NCBI RefSeq assembly: GCF_002836745.1
Contig: NZ_PJAR01000033.1
Location: 1-38,205, forward strand
Direction: 5' to 3'
Length of the DNA stretch: 38,205 nt
Source: Glaciecola sp. 33A
GTDB taxonomy: Bacteria > Pseudomonadota > Gammaproteobacteria > Enterobacterales > Alteromonadaceae
The notes beneath the pieces are model-generated. The model saw only the letters and a list, made by a program, of their open reading frames with translations, ran no database searches and had not been told where the DNA came from. The position numbers and the translations under genes are program-made. This document shows, piece after piece, positions 17,055 to 25,815 of this stretch (its first letter is position 1; the number at the start of each line of letters is the position of its first letter).

Positions 17055-17082
17055 AGTAATTAATTTAATTAAAGGAATAAAC

Positions 17083-17655
17083 ATGGCACGACATCCAGAA
17101 GTGAAAGAAAAAGATATCATAGAGGCCGGCGTAGCACTTGAGCAAAAGGGCAAAATGGCGAATCCCGGCGCTATCCGCGCACAACTGGGCTTTAAAGGCG
17201 GCTTAATACGCATTCGCGATGTGTGGGAGAAGCACCAAGCAAAAGCAAATGGCAGCGAAACTGCAGATGCGCATCACATTGTATTGGAAGATTTGCCCAC
17301 GGAAATAGCTGACGCTACTGAACACCTTATCCATCAGCAGAAATCTCAATTAGAGCGTTTGGTGGTTTGTGCATTTCAGCGCTGTCAGTCATTGTTTGAT
17401 AAGCGCTTGGACGACCACTTATCGAAACACGACCAGCAAATGATGTTTTATCGGGAATACGAGACAAGTGCTGACATCTCTATTCATCGTCTCGAAGACG
17501 ACCTGAAGGACATGCAGTCTGAGCTCAAGGAGTTAGCGGAGCAGAATGCGAAGCTACTTATCGAGAATGCAAAATTCGCAGGGCAAGTCGCGGCGTTTGA
17601 GAAGGCGCTGCCTAGACATGATGATTCGAAGCCCTTGCCAAATAAATCATCATAG
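17083..17655 (+). CDS. KfrA-like DNA-binding protein with coiled coil
   Basis: The 190-residue protein begins with the KfrA_N pattern: a helical DNA-binding head (VKEKDIIEAGVALEQKG, NPGAIRAQLGFKGGLIRIRDVWE), then a long helical region. The last part (about 130-180) is heptad-rich coiled coil (DDLKDMQSELKELAEQNAKL). KfrA proteins are plasmid-encoded transcriptional regulators linked to stable inheritance. AAAGGA stands 7 nt before the ATG. Its place behind xis-int-HD suggests a plasmid-like maintenance function for the element. Confidence 0.75.
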   Translation: MARHPEVKEKDIIEAGVALEQKGKMANPGAIRAQLGFKGGLIRIRDVWEKHQAKANGSETADAHHIVLEDLPTEIADATEHLIHQQKSQLERLVVCAFQRCQSLFDKRLDDHLSKHDQQMMFYREYETSADISIHRLEDDLKDMQSELKELAEQNAKLLIENAKFAGQVAAFEKALPRHDDSKPLPNKSS

Positions 17656-17715
17656 CCACTGCCGCACCACCTAATGGTGTTCCTGAATAACTCACTTAAT
17701 ACCTAATCAATATGG

Positions 17716-17734
17716 CTTGCCAGCAACCGGCAAG
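17716..17734 (+). other. Short hairpin in the leader of the HD-hydrolase-like gene
   Basis: CTTGCC and GGCAAG form a 6-bp stem with a 7-nt loop. A T run follows only 14 nt later, so termination is uncertain; it may end the upstream KfrA transcript. Confidence 0.3.
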
Positions 17735-17767
17735 GTCAACACACATTCTTTTTTTCATGGAGTATTT

Positions 17768-18592
17768 ATGAATTTGAACATCACTACCGCATTCGACACC
17801 GCTGCGAAATCGCATGGGCAGCAAACTAGAAAATATGATGGCTCGAGCTATACCGTGCACCTCAATGAAGTTTTCAATCTATTAGCATATGCTGGTGTTG
17901 AAGACGAACAGGTATTATTTGCCGGTATTCTTTACGACACATTAGAAGACAGTTCCCTTACCGCGAAAGATATCGAAACTCAATTTGGCAATAATGTGTT
18001 ATCGATAGTACTTAGCCTTACAGATGATAAATCTCTTAGTTTGGCGTCTCGTAAAGCGCTCGCAATCGAAAAAGCGAAAACACTGCCTGCTGCCGCGCTT
18101 ACAATAAAACTTGCAGCCCTCATCAGCAATATGAGTGCAATTCCAGGAAGTTGGCATACAAATAAAATAGCTGTGTACATAGACCATTGCCGAGCAGTAT
18201 TAAACGCAGTGCAACAAAACCCGCGGGCCAATAGCGTATCGCAAAACTTGGTGGCATTGGCTGACTTCTTTTACAAAGGACAAACTAGTGGATGTCAAGA
18301 ATATAGCAATTTGTGTGAGTTGGCTGAGCAAGGCTTATTGTATTGGAACGAAGATGGCCTGCATTTTGTGATCGCCAATCATTTAGAGAGCTCAAATGAG
18401 GCAAGCAAGTTAGCCAGCCGCACTATCGCGGAAGCCTTTCATTTGGAATTACTTAGGGGGCTCACGGTTAGCAATGTGTTACCAAAAATGATGTCACTTA
18501 CATGGGAGCAATTTTCTGGTTCTGATGAACCGCTAATATATGGGACGGCTTCGCGGGTTCAGTGTCAGAGAGTGCTTTTGAAAACAAGCTAA
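17768..18592 (+). CDS. SpoT/MESH1-like HD-fold protein lacking key metal ligands
   Basis: The start is ATG 17768, with GGAG 5 nt upstream; 274 residues. The first 130 residues follow the ppGpp/NADPH hydrolase fold of MESH1 and the SpoT HD domain: AAKSHGQQTRK, YTVHLNEV (H31), VLFAGILYDTLEDSSL, QFGNNVLSIVLSLTDDKSL. The HD motif of these enzymes (LLHD-x-x-ED) reads ILYDTLED, so the metal-binding His is Tyr56. The later KLADK motif reads KLAAL, so its Asp is Ala117. H31, D57, E60 and D61 remain. With two of four metal ligands gone, hydrolysis in the usual way is unlikely and binding or sensing of a nucleotide is more likely. The last 110 residues are unrecognised. Confidence 0.7.
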   Translation: MNLNITTAFDTAAKSHGQQTRKYDGSSYTVHLNEVFNLLAYAGVEDEQVLFAGILYDTLEDSSLTAKDIETQFGNNVLSIVLSLTDDKSLSLASRKALAIEKAKTLPAAALTIKLAALISNMSAIPGSWHTNKIAVYIDHCRAVLNAVQQNPRANSVSQNLVALADFFYKGQTSGCQEYSNLCELAEQGLLYWNEDGLHFVIANHLESSNEASKLASRTIAEAFHLELLRGLTVSNVLPKMMSLTWEQFSGSDEPLIYGTASRVQCQRVLLKTS

Positions 18593-18639
18593 GAGCAGAA
18601 GGGAAGCGAGGATAACAAGGACGTTGTGTTAATTTACAG

Positions 18640-19126
18640 TGTGATACTTGCTTGGTATTTACCAACATAAATGGAGCGCTGCATTACCTTTTGCGTGCAG
18701 TCGATCAGGATGGTGACGAAATTGACAGGCTGGTTCAGAAACGTAAAGACAAGAAAGCGGCGAGACGATTCTTCAGAAAGTCACTCAAAGGGCAACAAGC
18801 CGCGCTAACCAATATAGTCACCGATAAATTGCGGAGTTATTCAGCAGCAATGAAAGAGCTGATATCTGATGTTGGGCATTCTTCCAAGCAGTATGAAAAC
18901 AACAGATGCGAATTGTCCCATCAACTTAGTCGGCAACACGAGAGGCAAATGAGGGAATTTACATCCCAAGGTCAGGCAAGCTCAACGATTTCTTTCCTGT
19001 CATGGTGGGGTCAATAATCTATTTAGGCTTGGTCGTCATTTAATGAAATCGAGTAATTGCAGACGTATCCCAGACAGAGCGTTCGTTGAATGGAACAGGG
19101 TGAGTCATGTTAAAAACTTGGCATAG
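18640..19126 (+). pseudogene. IS6-family transposase remnant
   Basis: The readable part starts inside the DDE domain: VFTNINGALHYLLRAVDQDG, then RRKDKKAARRFFRK-like and NIVTDKLRSYSAAMKEL, which carries the second catalytic Asp, and RQHERQMREF for the third block (Glu). The first catalytic Asp (in WHLDEVF of intact enzymes) is lost in a small deletion near 18648. A frameshift near 18990-19000 moves the ending into another frame, where it continues as VNNLFRLGRHLM ... DRAFVEWNRVSHVKNLA and stops at 19124-19126. The gene is dead. Confidence 0.85.
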
Positions 19127-19161
19127 GTAGATACAATGCCATTTAACTCATCCGATCCCAG

Positions 19162-19176
19162 TAAGTTGACAGTACC
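19162..19176 (+). repeat. Right terminal inverted repeat of the IS6 relic
   Basis: TAAGTTGACAGTACC pairs as an inverted copy with 38114-38128. The match extends 3 more bases (TTT / AAA) outside the element. An IS6 target duplication would start at 19177 (TTTATTAG), but its partner at the lost left end cannot be checked. Confidence 0.8.
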
Positions 19177-19324
19177 TTTATTAGTAAACTTCTTAGTGAT
19201 ATTCGCAATTATCGAAGAAGTAATAATGAGCGGGATACCTCCATTATTGGCTCACTGTGTACGAGTGTCCCTTCTTATTTAAGAATAAAGTCGTTATTGT
19301 ATTTTTCATTAAACTGGAACCAAT

Positions 19325-19870
19325 TTAAACGAATGCTTTGACAATGTTTTCAAAGAAGGCCTTACCAGCGTCAGTCAGGATAATGTCACTTGTCGCAACT
19401 TTTTCTTGGGCAATACCTCGTTTAACTAAAATTGTATTTATTTCAGCGTTTAAATCAAGACTTAGCTTCGCCTTTGTGATCAACTCCTGATTGTCTGGGT
19501 ATTCTTGCATTTGAGCAATATCTTGTTGTGAAAAACCACCTGTCGGATCTGTAAGTTTAGTTAGACGATAATTGTTGTCGTTTAAATATTTACCCATCAT
19601 CAAAAGCAAAAGAGATGCCTTAAGGGTAATGTCGTTTTTGAAGTCTTCTTTTGGCAGGGTGCGCTCTCGGATATACATGTAACTGGTAGCATGGATAAGT
19701 TCATAGCCTATCATTTCGTATTGTTGTCGGTACTCATCAAAATTACTATCGACTTCCATGAAGTCTGCATTCAAGACGTCTTTATCACTGTTATCTAGAA
19801 TAGTTTTGTTAATAAATTTACCTGAAATAAATTGTTTGTAAATAAGTGCGCTTATATCGGTATTATACAT
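19325..19870 (-). CDS. jetB: JetB/MksE-like KITE subunit of a Wadjet-type SMC complex
   Basis: The 181-residue, mostly helical, acidic protein is the last gene of a four-gene operon. Its size and its place right after the kleisin-like gene fit the MukE/MksE/JetB winged-helix (KITE) subunit: an N-terminal helix bundle, YIRERTLPKEDFKNDITLKA, a PTGGFSQQDIAQ turn, and an LTDAGKAFFENIVKAF wing end. KITE dimers bind the kleisin and DNA. Its ATG lies inside the end of the kleisin gene (8-nt overlap). The sequence is divergent, so the call depends largely on context. Confidence 0.6.
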   Translation of the reverse strand: MYNTDISALIYKQFISGKFINKTILDNSDKDVLNADFMEVDSNFDEYRQQYEMIGYELIHATSYMYIRERTLPKEDFKNDITLKASLLLLMMGKYLNDNNYRLTKLTDPTGGFSQQDIAQMQEYPDNQELITKAKLSLDLNAEINTILVKRGIAQEKVATSDIILTDAGKAFFENIVKAFV

Positions 19871-21239
19871 TCGAAATCTCCATCGTTGCAGAGGTTAATA
19901 AGTAATCTAAATAGTAAGGACCGTAAACAATACGATGTCTTTTACGATGACGATTTATGCGATGCTGCGCAAGGGCAGATTCAACTTCTTGCAAGCCAAC
20001 TAAAAGATCGCCTAACCAATAATCAGATAAACTATTTGCGAGTAGGTCTGATACCCATTGGTGAACATTATTAATATTGTTTGGTATGGATGTGGCCATC
20101 ATTAACTTACTGATTGCAATATTACGCAACTCGTTTTCATCAACATTAGTGACGACTGATTGTATGGAGACAGGCGTTTTATCAGGTAGGTCGGTTTCGT
20201 TTAATACCGTCATGTATTCTTTGAAACGCAAAGAAACCCTAAACGCATCACGCAGATCGAATTTTTGCGCGTTAACCGTTCGACGAGTAACAACACCATC
20301 AAAGCAGGTAATATCTTCAAATACACCTAAATCAGGTGTGATGTATTTATTACGCTGCATACCATGTCTGAATTGGGTCAATGATGACTGTAGCTGGGTA
20401 AATGCGCTATCTATGGCAATAAATTCTTTTCGGTCCTGCTCTAAGCTACGAGAAAACAAAGAAAGTTTCTGCACCAATGCATCAATGTCTTTGTAATAAG
20501 CGGTAATAGCAGTTACACGATATCTCAGATTAAGGGCTTGTTGCTGGTATCCTGGCTGGTCTTCAAAGTAAGTAACTAAAAATTTAATTGTGTCGCTAAA
20601 TGACCGAGTCTCCAACATTTGTAAATCCGGATTGATAAATTCATAACACGGTTTTACATAATTATTGTTTAAGTGAATCACACGGTCGTAGAGTTCATGG
20701 ACACTAATGCCACCATCACCACTATTATAGTCGCTGTAATCAACCGATAAATCTTCAACCTGTGATGTTAACCGACTAACATTTTCTTTAATCTTTGAAT
20801 GTATTTCAGATAACAGCGTGTGAAATGTGCGTGAGGCCTGGTTAAACTCGTCAGACAACAGAGGCAAACGAGATAACTTTTCTGTTAAGTCCACGACACT
20901 TGCTCGCAATGCCTCGAAGTCACTGTTTGACAATTCACGAGAGCGTTTAATATCTAGAAACCTCAGCAAGTCTACGATGACTTTTTCTAATGTAATCTTG
21001 CCAGTGTTAGGGTCGTAATGGATGAATATGCCGTTTTCTAAAAGTGAATCTAATGTAAGGTGTTCGTGGACATTCAAATCGTCTTCGTGAGGGCATATTT
21101 CATTATTGTATAGCAACAAATACGATATTTCTTGTATCTCATAACTACCATCATTTTCATCTATCTCATCAAGCAATTTGAAAAACCGGTTCTGGTGTTT
21201 CAATATTGAAGTAATTAAGACGTCACGATTAAGCCGCAT
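19863..21239 (-). CDS. jetA: JetA/MksF-like kleisin subunit of a Wadjet-type SMC complex
   Basis: The start is taken at ATG 21239 (MRLNRDVLI), which overlaps the SMC gene end by 11 nt; a reading from 21269 would add 10 unlikely residues. The 458-residue protein has an N-terminal winged-helix region, a helical bundle with coiled coil at about 110-170 (DLTEKLSRLPLLSDEFNQAS, LLSEIHSKIKENVSRL) and a C-terminal winged helix ending YGPYYLDYLLTS. This matches MukF/MksF/JetA, which bridges the SMC heads and holds the KITE dimer. It does not look like the DUF3375 form of JetA, so the system is not a plain type I Wadjet. Confidence 0.65.
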   Translation of the reverse strand: MRLNRDVLITSILKHQNRFFKLLDEIDENDGSYEIQEISYLLLYNNEICPHEDDLNVHEHLTLDSLLENGIFIHYDPNTGKITLEKVIVDLLRFLDIKRSRELSNSDFEALRASVVDLTEKLSRLPLLSDEFNQASRTFHTLLSEIHSKIKENVSRLTSQVEDLSVDYSDYNSGDGGISVHELYDRVIHLNNNYVKPCYEFINPDLQMLETRSFSDTIKFLVTYFEDQPGYQQQALNLRYRVTAITAYYKDIDALVQKLSLFSRSLEQDRKEFIAIDSAFTQLQSSLTQFRHGMQRNKYITPDLGVFEDITCFDGVVTRRTVNAQKFDLRDAFRVSLRFKEYMTVLNETDLPDKTPVSIQSVVTNVDENELRNIAISKLMMATSIPNNINNVHQWVSDLLANSLSDYWLGDLLVGLQEVESALAQHRINRHRKRHRIVYGPYYLDYLLTSATMEISNV

Positions 21240-24099
21240 CAGTGTTTTTCCCAAAACTTTCCACATCAATAGGCAAAATATTCATATGGCATTTACTAAC
21301 TAATGGCTCGCTTACGTGATGACTATCTAAACGAACCCAACGGCCAACCAGACGGCAAAGATTTCCTGAAAAAGATGGCGTTGCACAGAATATCGAAAAT
21401 CCATGTGAATCTATTTGAGAAATAGTTGACTGTGTGTTGCTTCCATCAAGAGTACTTATCTCGTCTACGATAATAGGAATACGCAACGCAACATGGTTAG
21501 GTGTAAGGCGAGATAAAAGCACAGACAATACAAAAGCTGTGATAGTGCTGGTAGTCCCACCTGATTGGCTTTTTGTTATGCGCTCGCCCGTTTCTTGGAG
21601 CGTATACTCATAATTAATCGAATCGATGATGTCACTCATACTGAGTTTGTTTGTTCGCTTATCAAAATAGCTTTCTGCAAATCGATGGAGGTGAATATAG
21701 AATTGTTCGTCGAGCAGCTCATACTCAGAAATATCCTGTTTGCCTAACGTATCCAGTAGTGAAGAAAACTGGCCATTAACAGTAAGGTTTAGACGAATCG
21801 CTTCCAAATTAGATATTTTTTTGTCATTCAATTCAGTGTTGATACCATTTATGTAATGAGTGAGCATTTCTTTGGCTTGCCGAAGCTCGTCTAGCATACT
21901 GCTTATAGAGCGGTTGTGAAGATGGACTTGATCACGATGAGTATTAAGATCATAAGGAAGGTCCTCATACAAACTAATATAGGTAGACATGACACTGGCA
22001 ATGCTGTTTTGATCTAATTCTAGATGGGACTCTACCCCATCAATTTGGACTTGGAGCTGAAGGCGATATACCGCATCTCGAAAATCTTGATAATGCTTTA
22101 TTGTCTCTTTTGATAACCTGTCAACATTATCAAAAAGCCCGTTTTCCAGTGGTTTATGCTCACTTTCCTTTACGTTTTCAGGTACTGTTTGAGCGACGGC
22201 ATTATCTAAGGTGCTTTCAAAAAATTTAAGTTTTCTATTTTTTTCTTCAAGGCCTTCTTTAATATTATTTTCTTTGCTCAATTCACTCCAAACTTTAGCG
22301 ATGTTTTTATTTACTAATGCTAAATCGTCATCAGTATGTTTTAGGTCAACTTTTAAAACGTTGATTTCATCTGTTAATTGGTTTACCTCTTTTTCGAGTG
22401 CGGGAATTGCCTCAATATCATCATAATCTGTTTGAGAGCCCACCAGATCGTTTTCGTTGTTTTCTAATAAAACCTGAACACCACTGGCAGAACTCGATAG
22501 TGCCTTCTTGACCTTTAAAATTGAATTACTAAGTTGTTCAACCTCCTCTTCCAATGAATCTATCTTTGTGTTGAGTTGAGAATGATTCAGTGATTGATCG
22601 AAAGGGACAAACATGACATCTGCTAATAGAACATCCAAGAAATTCACTAATCCATTGTCAGCAATTGATAATAAATCTGCAAAATCGCAGATTACTTTTA
22701 TCTGGTCACGACTAAGAGGGGTAGTAACCGAAGAAAACGAGGGGCTTAACGAATATAGAACAGACTTGGAATGTTCAGAATCCAGTTGCCCGAAAATAGT
22801 ATTCTGATAATCAGCAAATGCTGCCTTCATCTGTTTAATCGCACCGTTTAACTGGTTACGTTTTGAAATATCTTTTTGTAGACGTTGTTGAAGTCCTCCA
22901 ACTTCTTTGCAACTAGCTATTTCTTTTCGTAGGTCTTCCATATATTCAGTGAGAAACGCGAGTACTTGAAGCCTGTTTTTATCCGTATATTGAGCGCATT
23001 TTTGTTTATGCTTGGTCAGAAGCTCCTTTTTGCGTTTCAATGTTTTTTGCTTGCTCTCTAGCGCACCTGTTTGTTGTTGAGACGCATTATTTAATGTTTC
23101 AGATTGTTTATCTAATGTTTGTTTTTCTTCGATTAGCTTGGTTACCAATGTCTGCTGTTTTTCAAGTTGCGGCCCTGACACGGAACGATGATGCTTAAGT
23201 GATTTAAAGGCCAAATGGTAAGCGTGTGAATAACTGCTTAAGCTATCTTGATACAGAGTGCTGACAATCTTTGCTGTTTCAAAAGTCGGTTTGTTATTCT
23301 TAAGTACCTGCAGTGTTTTGTCTCTTTGCATAAGCTGTGTATGCTGTTGAATAGATTTTTGAAAATCTGCGTTTAACTTCTCACGATCATGGCTCCTACC
23401 CATTTCTAATAGTGTTGCGATTGCCTTGGGGAGAGATTGAAGATTGTTATCACTTGTCTCAAATGCTAACTGGTAAATGTTTTTAAATGCGTCTATCGCT
23501 TTGTCATCGGTATCTTTTAGCGGTAATACACAGAAACGCTTTTTATTTTTATGTCCACGCCAACTTTCGAACATTAGCTCTTTAATCATTTTAATGTCGG
23601 ATGTCTGAATACCATCATTATCAGCGACGAATGTCTTCAAATGTGAAATGCCAATATCCTTTGCAAAGCAACCCTTGTCTGTATCCCAAAAAAGATGCCT
23701 AATTTTTTCAAACGACACAGGAACAAAAAAGCGGCCATACTCATAGCCGTTCCTACGATAAAGCACCATACAAAAACGACCTTCAGGATTCTGAATTTCC
23801 ATTGCAATAAATGATCGAGGGTCAGCAAAATAGAAGTCGTATGAGTTTTCCTTATCGTATAAACCACCTTTACCTGCGAACTGGAATTTTGTTTCACAAC
23901 GTGTAAACGAGTTTTCAGGAAAGAGTAATAACTTGGTGCCAGCTAGACTCGCTGTTTTACCTACATTATTCCCCCCAAACATAGCTAGATGATTGTTCAG
24001 CGGTATTTCTGAAAAAGCATGGCCAGCCGAATTAATATAAATTAACTTTGTGAGGGTGTAGTCTTCTTTCAATAAATGAGTATCATTATTTGTCGACAT
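21229..24099 (-). CDS. jetC: JetC/MukB-like SMC ATPase of a Wadjet-type system
   Basis: The 956-residue protein has the SMC plan. Walker A is FGGNNVGKTAS (about 41-51) after a MukB-like head start (IYINSAGHAFSEIPL). Two long coiled coils flank a hinge region at about 400-520 (e.g. VTKLIEEKQTLDKQSETLNN; INVLKVDLKHTDDDLALVNK). The C-terminal head has the signature KSQSGGTTSTITAF (about 842-855) and Walker B IPIIVDEIST with D879-E880. SMC heads dimerise on ATP and drive DNA loop extrusion; in Wadjet this senses small circular DNA. It overlaps the TOPRIM gene by 14 nt and the kleisin gene by 11 nt. At 956 residues it is somewhat shorter than typical JetC. Confidence 0.8.
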   Translation of the reverse strand: MSTNNDTHLLKEDYTLTKLIYINSAGHAFSEIPLNNHLAMFGGNNVGKTASLAGTKLLLFPENSFTRCETKFQFAGKGGLYDKENSYDFYFADPRSFIAMEIQNPEGRFCMVLYRRNGYEYGRFFVPVSFEKIRHLFWDTDKGCFAKDIGISHLKTFVADNDGIQTSDIKMIKELMFESWRGHKNKKRFCVLPLKDTDDKAIDAFKNIYQLAFETSDNNLQSLPKAIATLLEMGRSHDREKLNADFQKSIQQHTQLMQRDKTLQVLKNNKPTFETAKIVSTLYQDSLSSYSHAYHLAFKSLKHHRSVSGPQLEKQQTLVTKLIEEKQTLDKQSETLNNASQQQTGALESKQKTLKRKKELLTKHKQKCAQYTDKNRLQVLAFLTEYMEDLRKEIASCKEVGGLQQRLQKDISKRNQLNGAIKQMKAAFADYQNTIFGQLDSEHSKSVLYSLSPSFSSVTTPLSRDQIKVICDFADLLSIADNGLVNFLDVLLADVMFVPFDQSLNHSQLNTKIDSLEEEVEQLSNSILKVKKALSSSASGVQVLLENNENDLVGSQTDYDDIEAIPALEKEVNQLTDEINVLKVDLKHTDDDLALVNKNIAKVWSELSKENNIKEGLEEKNRKLKFFESTLDNAVAQTVPENVKESEHKPLENGLFDNVDRLSKETIKHYQDFRDAVYRLQLQVQIDGVESHLELDQNSIASVMSTYISLYEDLPYDLNTHRDQVHLHNRSISSMLDELRQAKEMLTHYINGINTELNDKKISNLEAIRLNLTVNGQFSSLLDTLGKQDISEYELLDEQFYIHLHRFAESYFDKRTNKLSMSDIIDSINYEYTLQETGERITKSQSGGTTSTITAFVLSVLLSRLTPNHVALRIPIIVDEISTLDGSNTQSTISQIDSHGFSIFCATPSFSGNLCRLVGRWVRLDSHHVSEPLVSKCHMNILPIDVESFGKNTDAA

Positions 24100-24895
24100 G
24101 CAGATAACTCTCTTGTTCTAGCACACGTTGTGCTTGTTTTATGTAGGAGGCAATTAACGCCAAGGAGGGCTGCTCTTGACCGATCGCTATGACTCGTTCT
24201 ATGTCTTTTGGATTAGCAATTACGGGCACATTATGAAGGCGTTTTTTTATGTCAATTGGTGTTAAAAAGGTCACATTGGAGTCAGGCAATAGGCGCATCA
24301 AATTACTCGCAATTTGTAAACCACCAACATCAACATCCAAGAAACAATAAATCAAATCGAATTGCTGTAAATATGCCTTGTGAAGCGAGTTTGTAATTTG
24401 GTTTCCATCAGCGAAGATGAAAAGGGACCTCGCAACTACAGAAGACGGTATGTCGCACGACTTACTTAAAAACAAAGCGGTTTCGTTTATGCGCAAAAAA
24501 TTTTCTTTATTTTCAACGATGATAGCGGTTTGAAATGCTGAGTCTTCATTGGACATGTTGCCATGTTTATCGACCATACGCAGCTCGGGTTGATTTCTAG
24601 CACTTCGCACCACTAACCAGGAACCTGATACTTTTTTTGAATGACTGTTATTATGGAGACTCGCACTCACTCTATCTTCATTGTTTATCAATACATACTT
24701 TTCCAATTGACTTTGAAGACCTTCAGACAAAGTAAGCAGATACAGCGTGTTTCCAATTTTGGATGCTTGAATATCTTGTTTTGTATAACTAACGTCTATT
24801 GATGGGTCATCCAAGAATTTAAGAAACGCGGCATAATCGACCGCTTTGTTTTCTGTAATCTTTAATATCATCTTTTTAAAAAGAGTAAAATTCAT
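24086..24895 (-). CDS. jetD: JetD-like TOPRIM nuclease subunit of a Wadjet-type system
   Basis: The C-terminal half is a TOPRIM domain: TAIIVENKENFL with E128, ADGNQITNSLHKAY, then YCFLDVDVGGLQIASNLMR with the D187-x-D189 pair and the following Gly-Gly. In Wadjet the JetD TOPRIM cuts plasmid DNA after the SMC motor has stalled. This protein has 269 residues against about 400 for typical JetD, and its N-terminal 110 residues lack recognisable DUF3322 features. It is the first gene of the operon, whereas JetD is the last gene in the classic order. The ATG at 24895 lacks a clear Shine-Dalgarno sequence and lies 55 bp from the divergent WYL gene. Confidence 0.7.
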   Translation of the reverse strand: MNFTLFKKMILKITENKAVDYAAFLKFLDDPSIDVSYTKQDIQASKIGNTLYLLTLSEGLQSQLEKYVLINNEDRVSASLHNNSHSKKVSGSWLVVRSARNQPELRMVDKHGNMSNEDSAFQTAIIVENKENFLRINETALFLSKSCDIPSSVVARSLFIFADGNQITNSLHKAYLQQFDLIYCFLDVDVGGLQIASNLMRLLPDSNVTFLTPIDIKKRLHNVPVIANPKDIERVIAIGQEQPSLALIASYIKQAQRVLEQESYLHVDK

Positions 24896-24918
24896 ATGGT
24901 GCGTATAAAAGTATATAG

Positions 24919-24934
24919 TGTATTAATTCATACA
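24919..24934. promoter_or_regulatory. Candidate operator between jetD-like and WYL regulator genes
   Basis: TGTAT (24919-24923) and ATACA (24930-24934) are inverted around a 6-nt AT centre. The motif AGTGTATTA / AGTGTATAA also recurs directly (about 24918 and 24934). Both genes have their starts within 60 bp, so a WYL-type regulator could bind here and control itself and the operon. BrxR/CapW proteins are known to bind inverted repeats in such positions. Confidence 0.5.
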
Positions 24935-24950
24935 GTGTATAATAAGGTAT

Positions 24951-25802
24951 ATGTTTTTCAAAGCACGAAATAAAATGATTGGTATGAAATCTGAGAGGCA
25001 AGCAACAAGATTACAATATATCGACCTTTATGCATACATCATGGGTGAGGTGAATCGTAATGTGTTAATGGACCGTTTTGATGTTAAACAGGCCGCAGCG
25101 TCAAATGACTTTAACGCATATAAAGAACTCGCTGGGCATAACTTGGTATATGATCACAAACGAAAAGCATATGTCGCCACAGATTGCTTTTCTCCATACT
25201 TTAATCATGAAGTAAACGATGCAATAGACCTAATAGCCAATGGTGAACAAAGGTTAGTCTGCGTTCCTAAAATCGAGAAAAATTCATTTTCGAAATTACA
25301 ACTAATGCATCAACCTAAGCTAGATGTTGTAGCTCCAATATTTAGAGCAACGAATCTTAAGCGCCAGGTGGATATCACTTATGTGTCGATGACTTCAGGT
25401 AAATCCGTTAGAACTATATCCCCACACTCGTTATTTGTAACTAATAGCGGTACTTATTGCCGTGCTAAAGACCACAAAACAAATGAATTTCGAAACTTTA
25501 AACTCAATCGAATTCTCGAATCAAAAAAAGTAACTTATAATAGTTATAAATATAAAACCGAGATAGACAAAGATTGGAATACCTTCATACAAGTTGAGAT
25601 TGGTATCAATCAAAACGGGCTCGATAAGGATGCCATCGTAATGGAATATTGCCTTGACACTGAATCTAAGCGACGAGTTGTTATGTTAAATAAACCGTTG
25701 TTGCTACATTTCCTACAAGAGTGGCATATTGCGCCTTTGGGTGAAGATGATTTGCCATCTTTATATTTCCCCTTAAAGGTGATTTCAATCTTAGAAGAAT
25801 GA
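24951..25802 (+). CDS. BrxR/CapW-like HTH-WYL transcriptional regulator
   Basis: The 283-residue protein reads like defence-associated WYL regulators. It has an N-terminal winged HTH with TRLQYIDLYAYIMGEVNRNV, LMDRFDVKQAAASNDFNAYK and LVYDHKRKAYVA, the layout of BrxR/CapW; a central WYL-fold region (VDITYVSMTSGKSVRTISPH, GTYCRAKDHKTNEFRNFKLN); and a C-terminal extension dimerisation part. The canonical W-Y-L triad is not literally present. The start is uncertain: ATG 24951 has AAGG at a short 3-nt distance, and the likely domain start favours ATG 24984. Divergent placement from the SMC operon suggests that it represses it. WYL domains are thought to sense ligands or nucleic acid during infection. 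Confidence 0.8.
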   Translation: MFFKARNKMIGMKSERQATRLQYIDLYAYIMGEVNRNVLMDRFDVKQAAASNDFNAYKELAGHNLVYDHKRKAYVATDCFSPYFNHEVNDAIDLIANGEQRLVCVPKIEKNSFSKLQLMHQPKLDVVAPIFRATNLKRQVDITYVSMTSGKSVRTISPHSLFVTNSGTYCRAKDHKTNEFRNFKLNRILESKKVTYNSYKYKTEIDKDWNTFIQVEIGINQNGLDKDAIVMEYCLDTESKRRVVMLNKPLLLHFLQEWHIAPLGEDDLPSLYFPLKVISILEE

Positions 25803-25815
25803 TTATATTATTTTT

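Larger units (their letters stand above)
18601..19176 (+). mobile_element. IS6-family insertion sequence relic (5' end lost)
   Basis: It contains a decayed IS6-type transposase (18640-19126) and ends in TAAGTTGACAGTACC (19162-19176). That sequence is the exact reverse complement of the first 15 bp of the IS6-family element at 38114. The left terminal repeat and the N-terminal part of the transposase are missing, so the left limit is approximate. Confidence 0.8.

Noticed and set aside
17716-17734. Riboswitch or strong terminator before the HD gene
   Set aside because: There is a 6-bp stem only, with the T run 14 nt away and no conserved core recognised.
24919-24934. Short CRISPR-like or iteron array near the WYL gene
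   Set aside because: Only two copies of a 7-bp AT-rich motif are present; an operator is the simpler reading.
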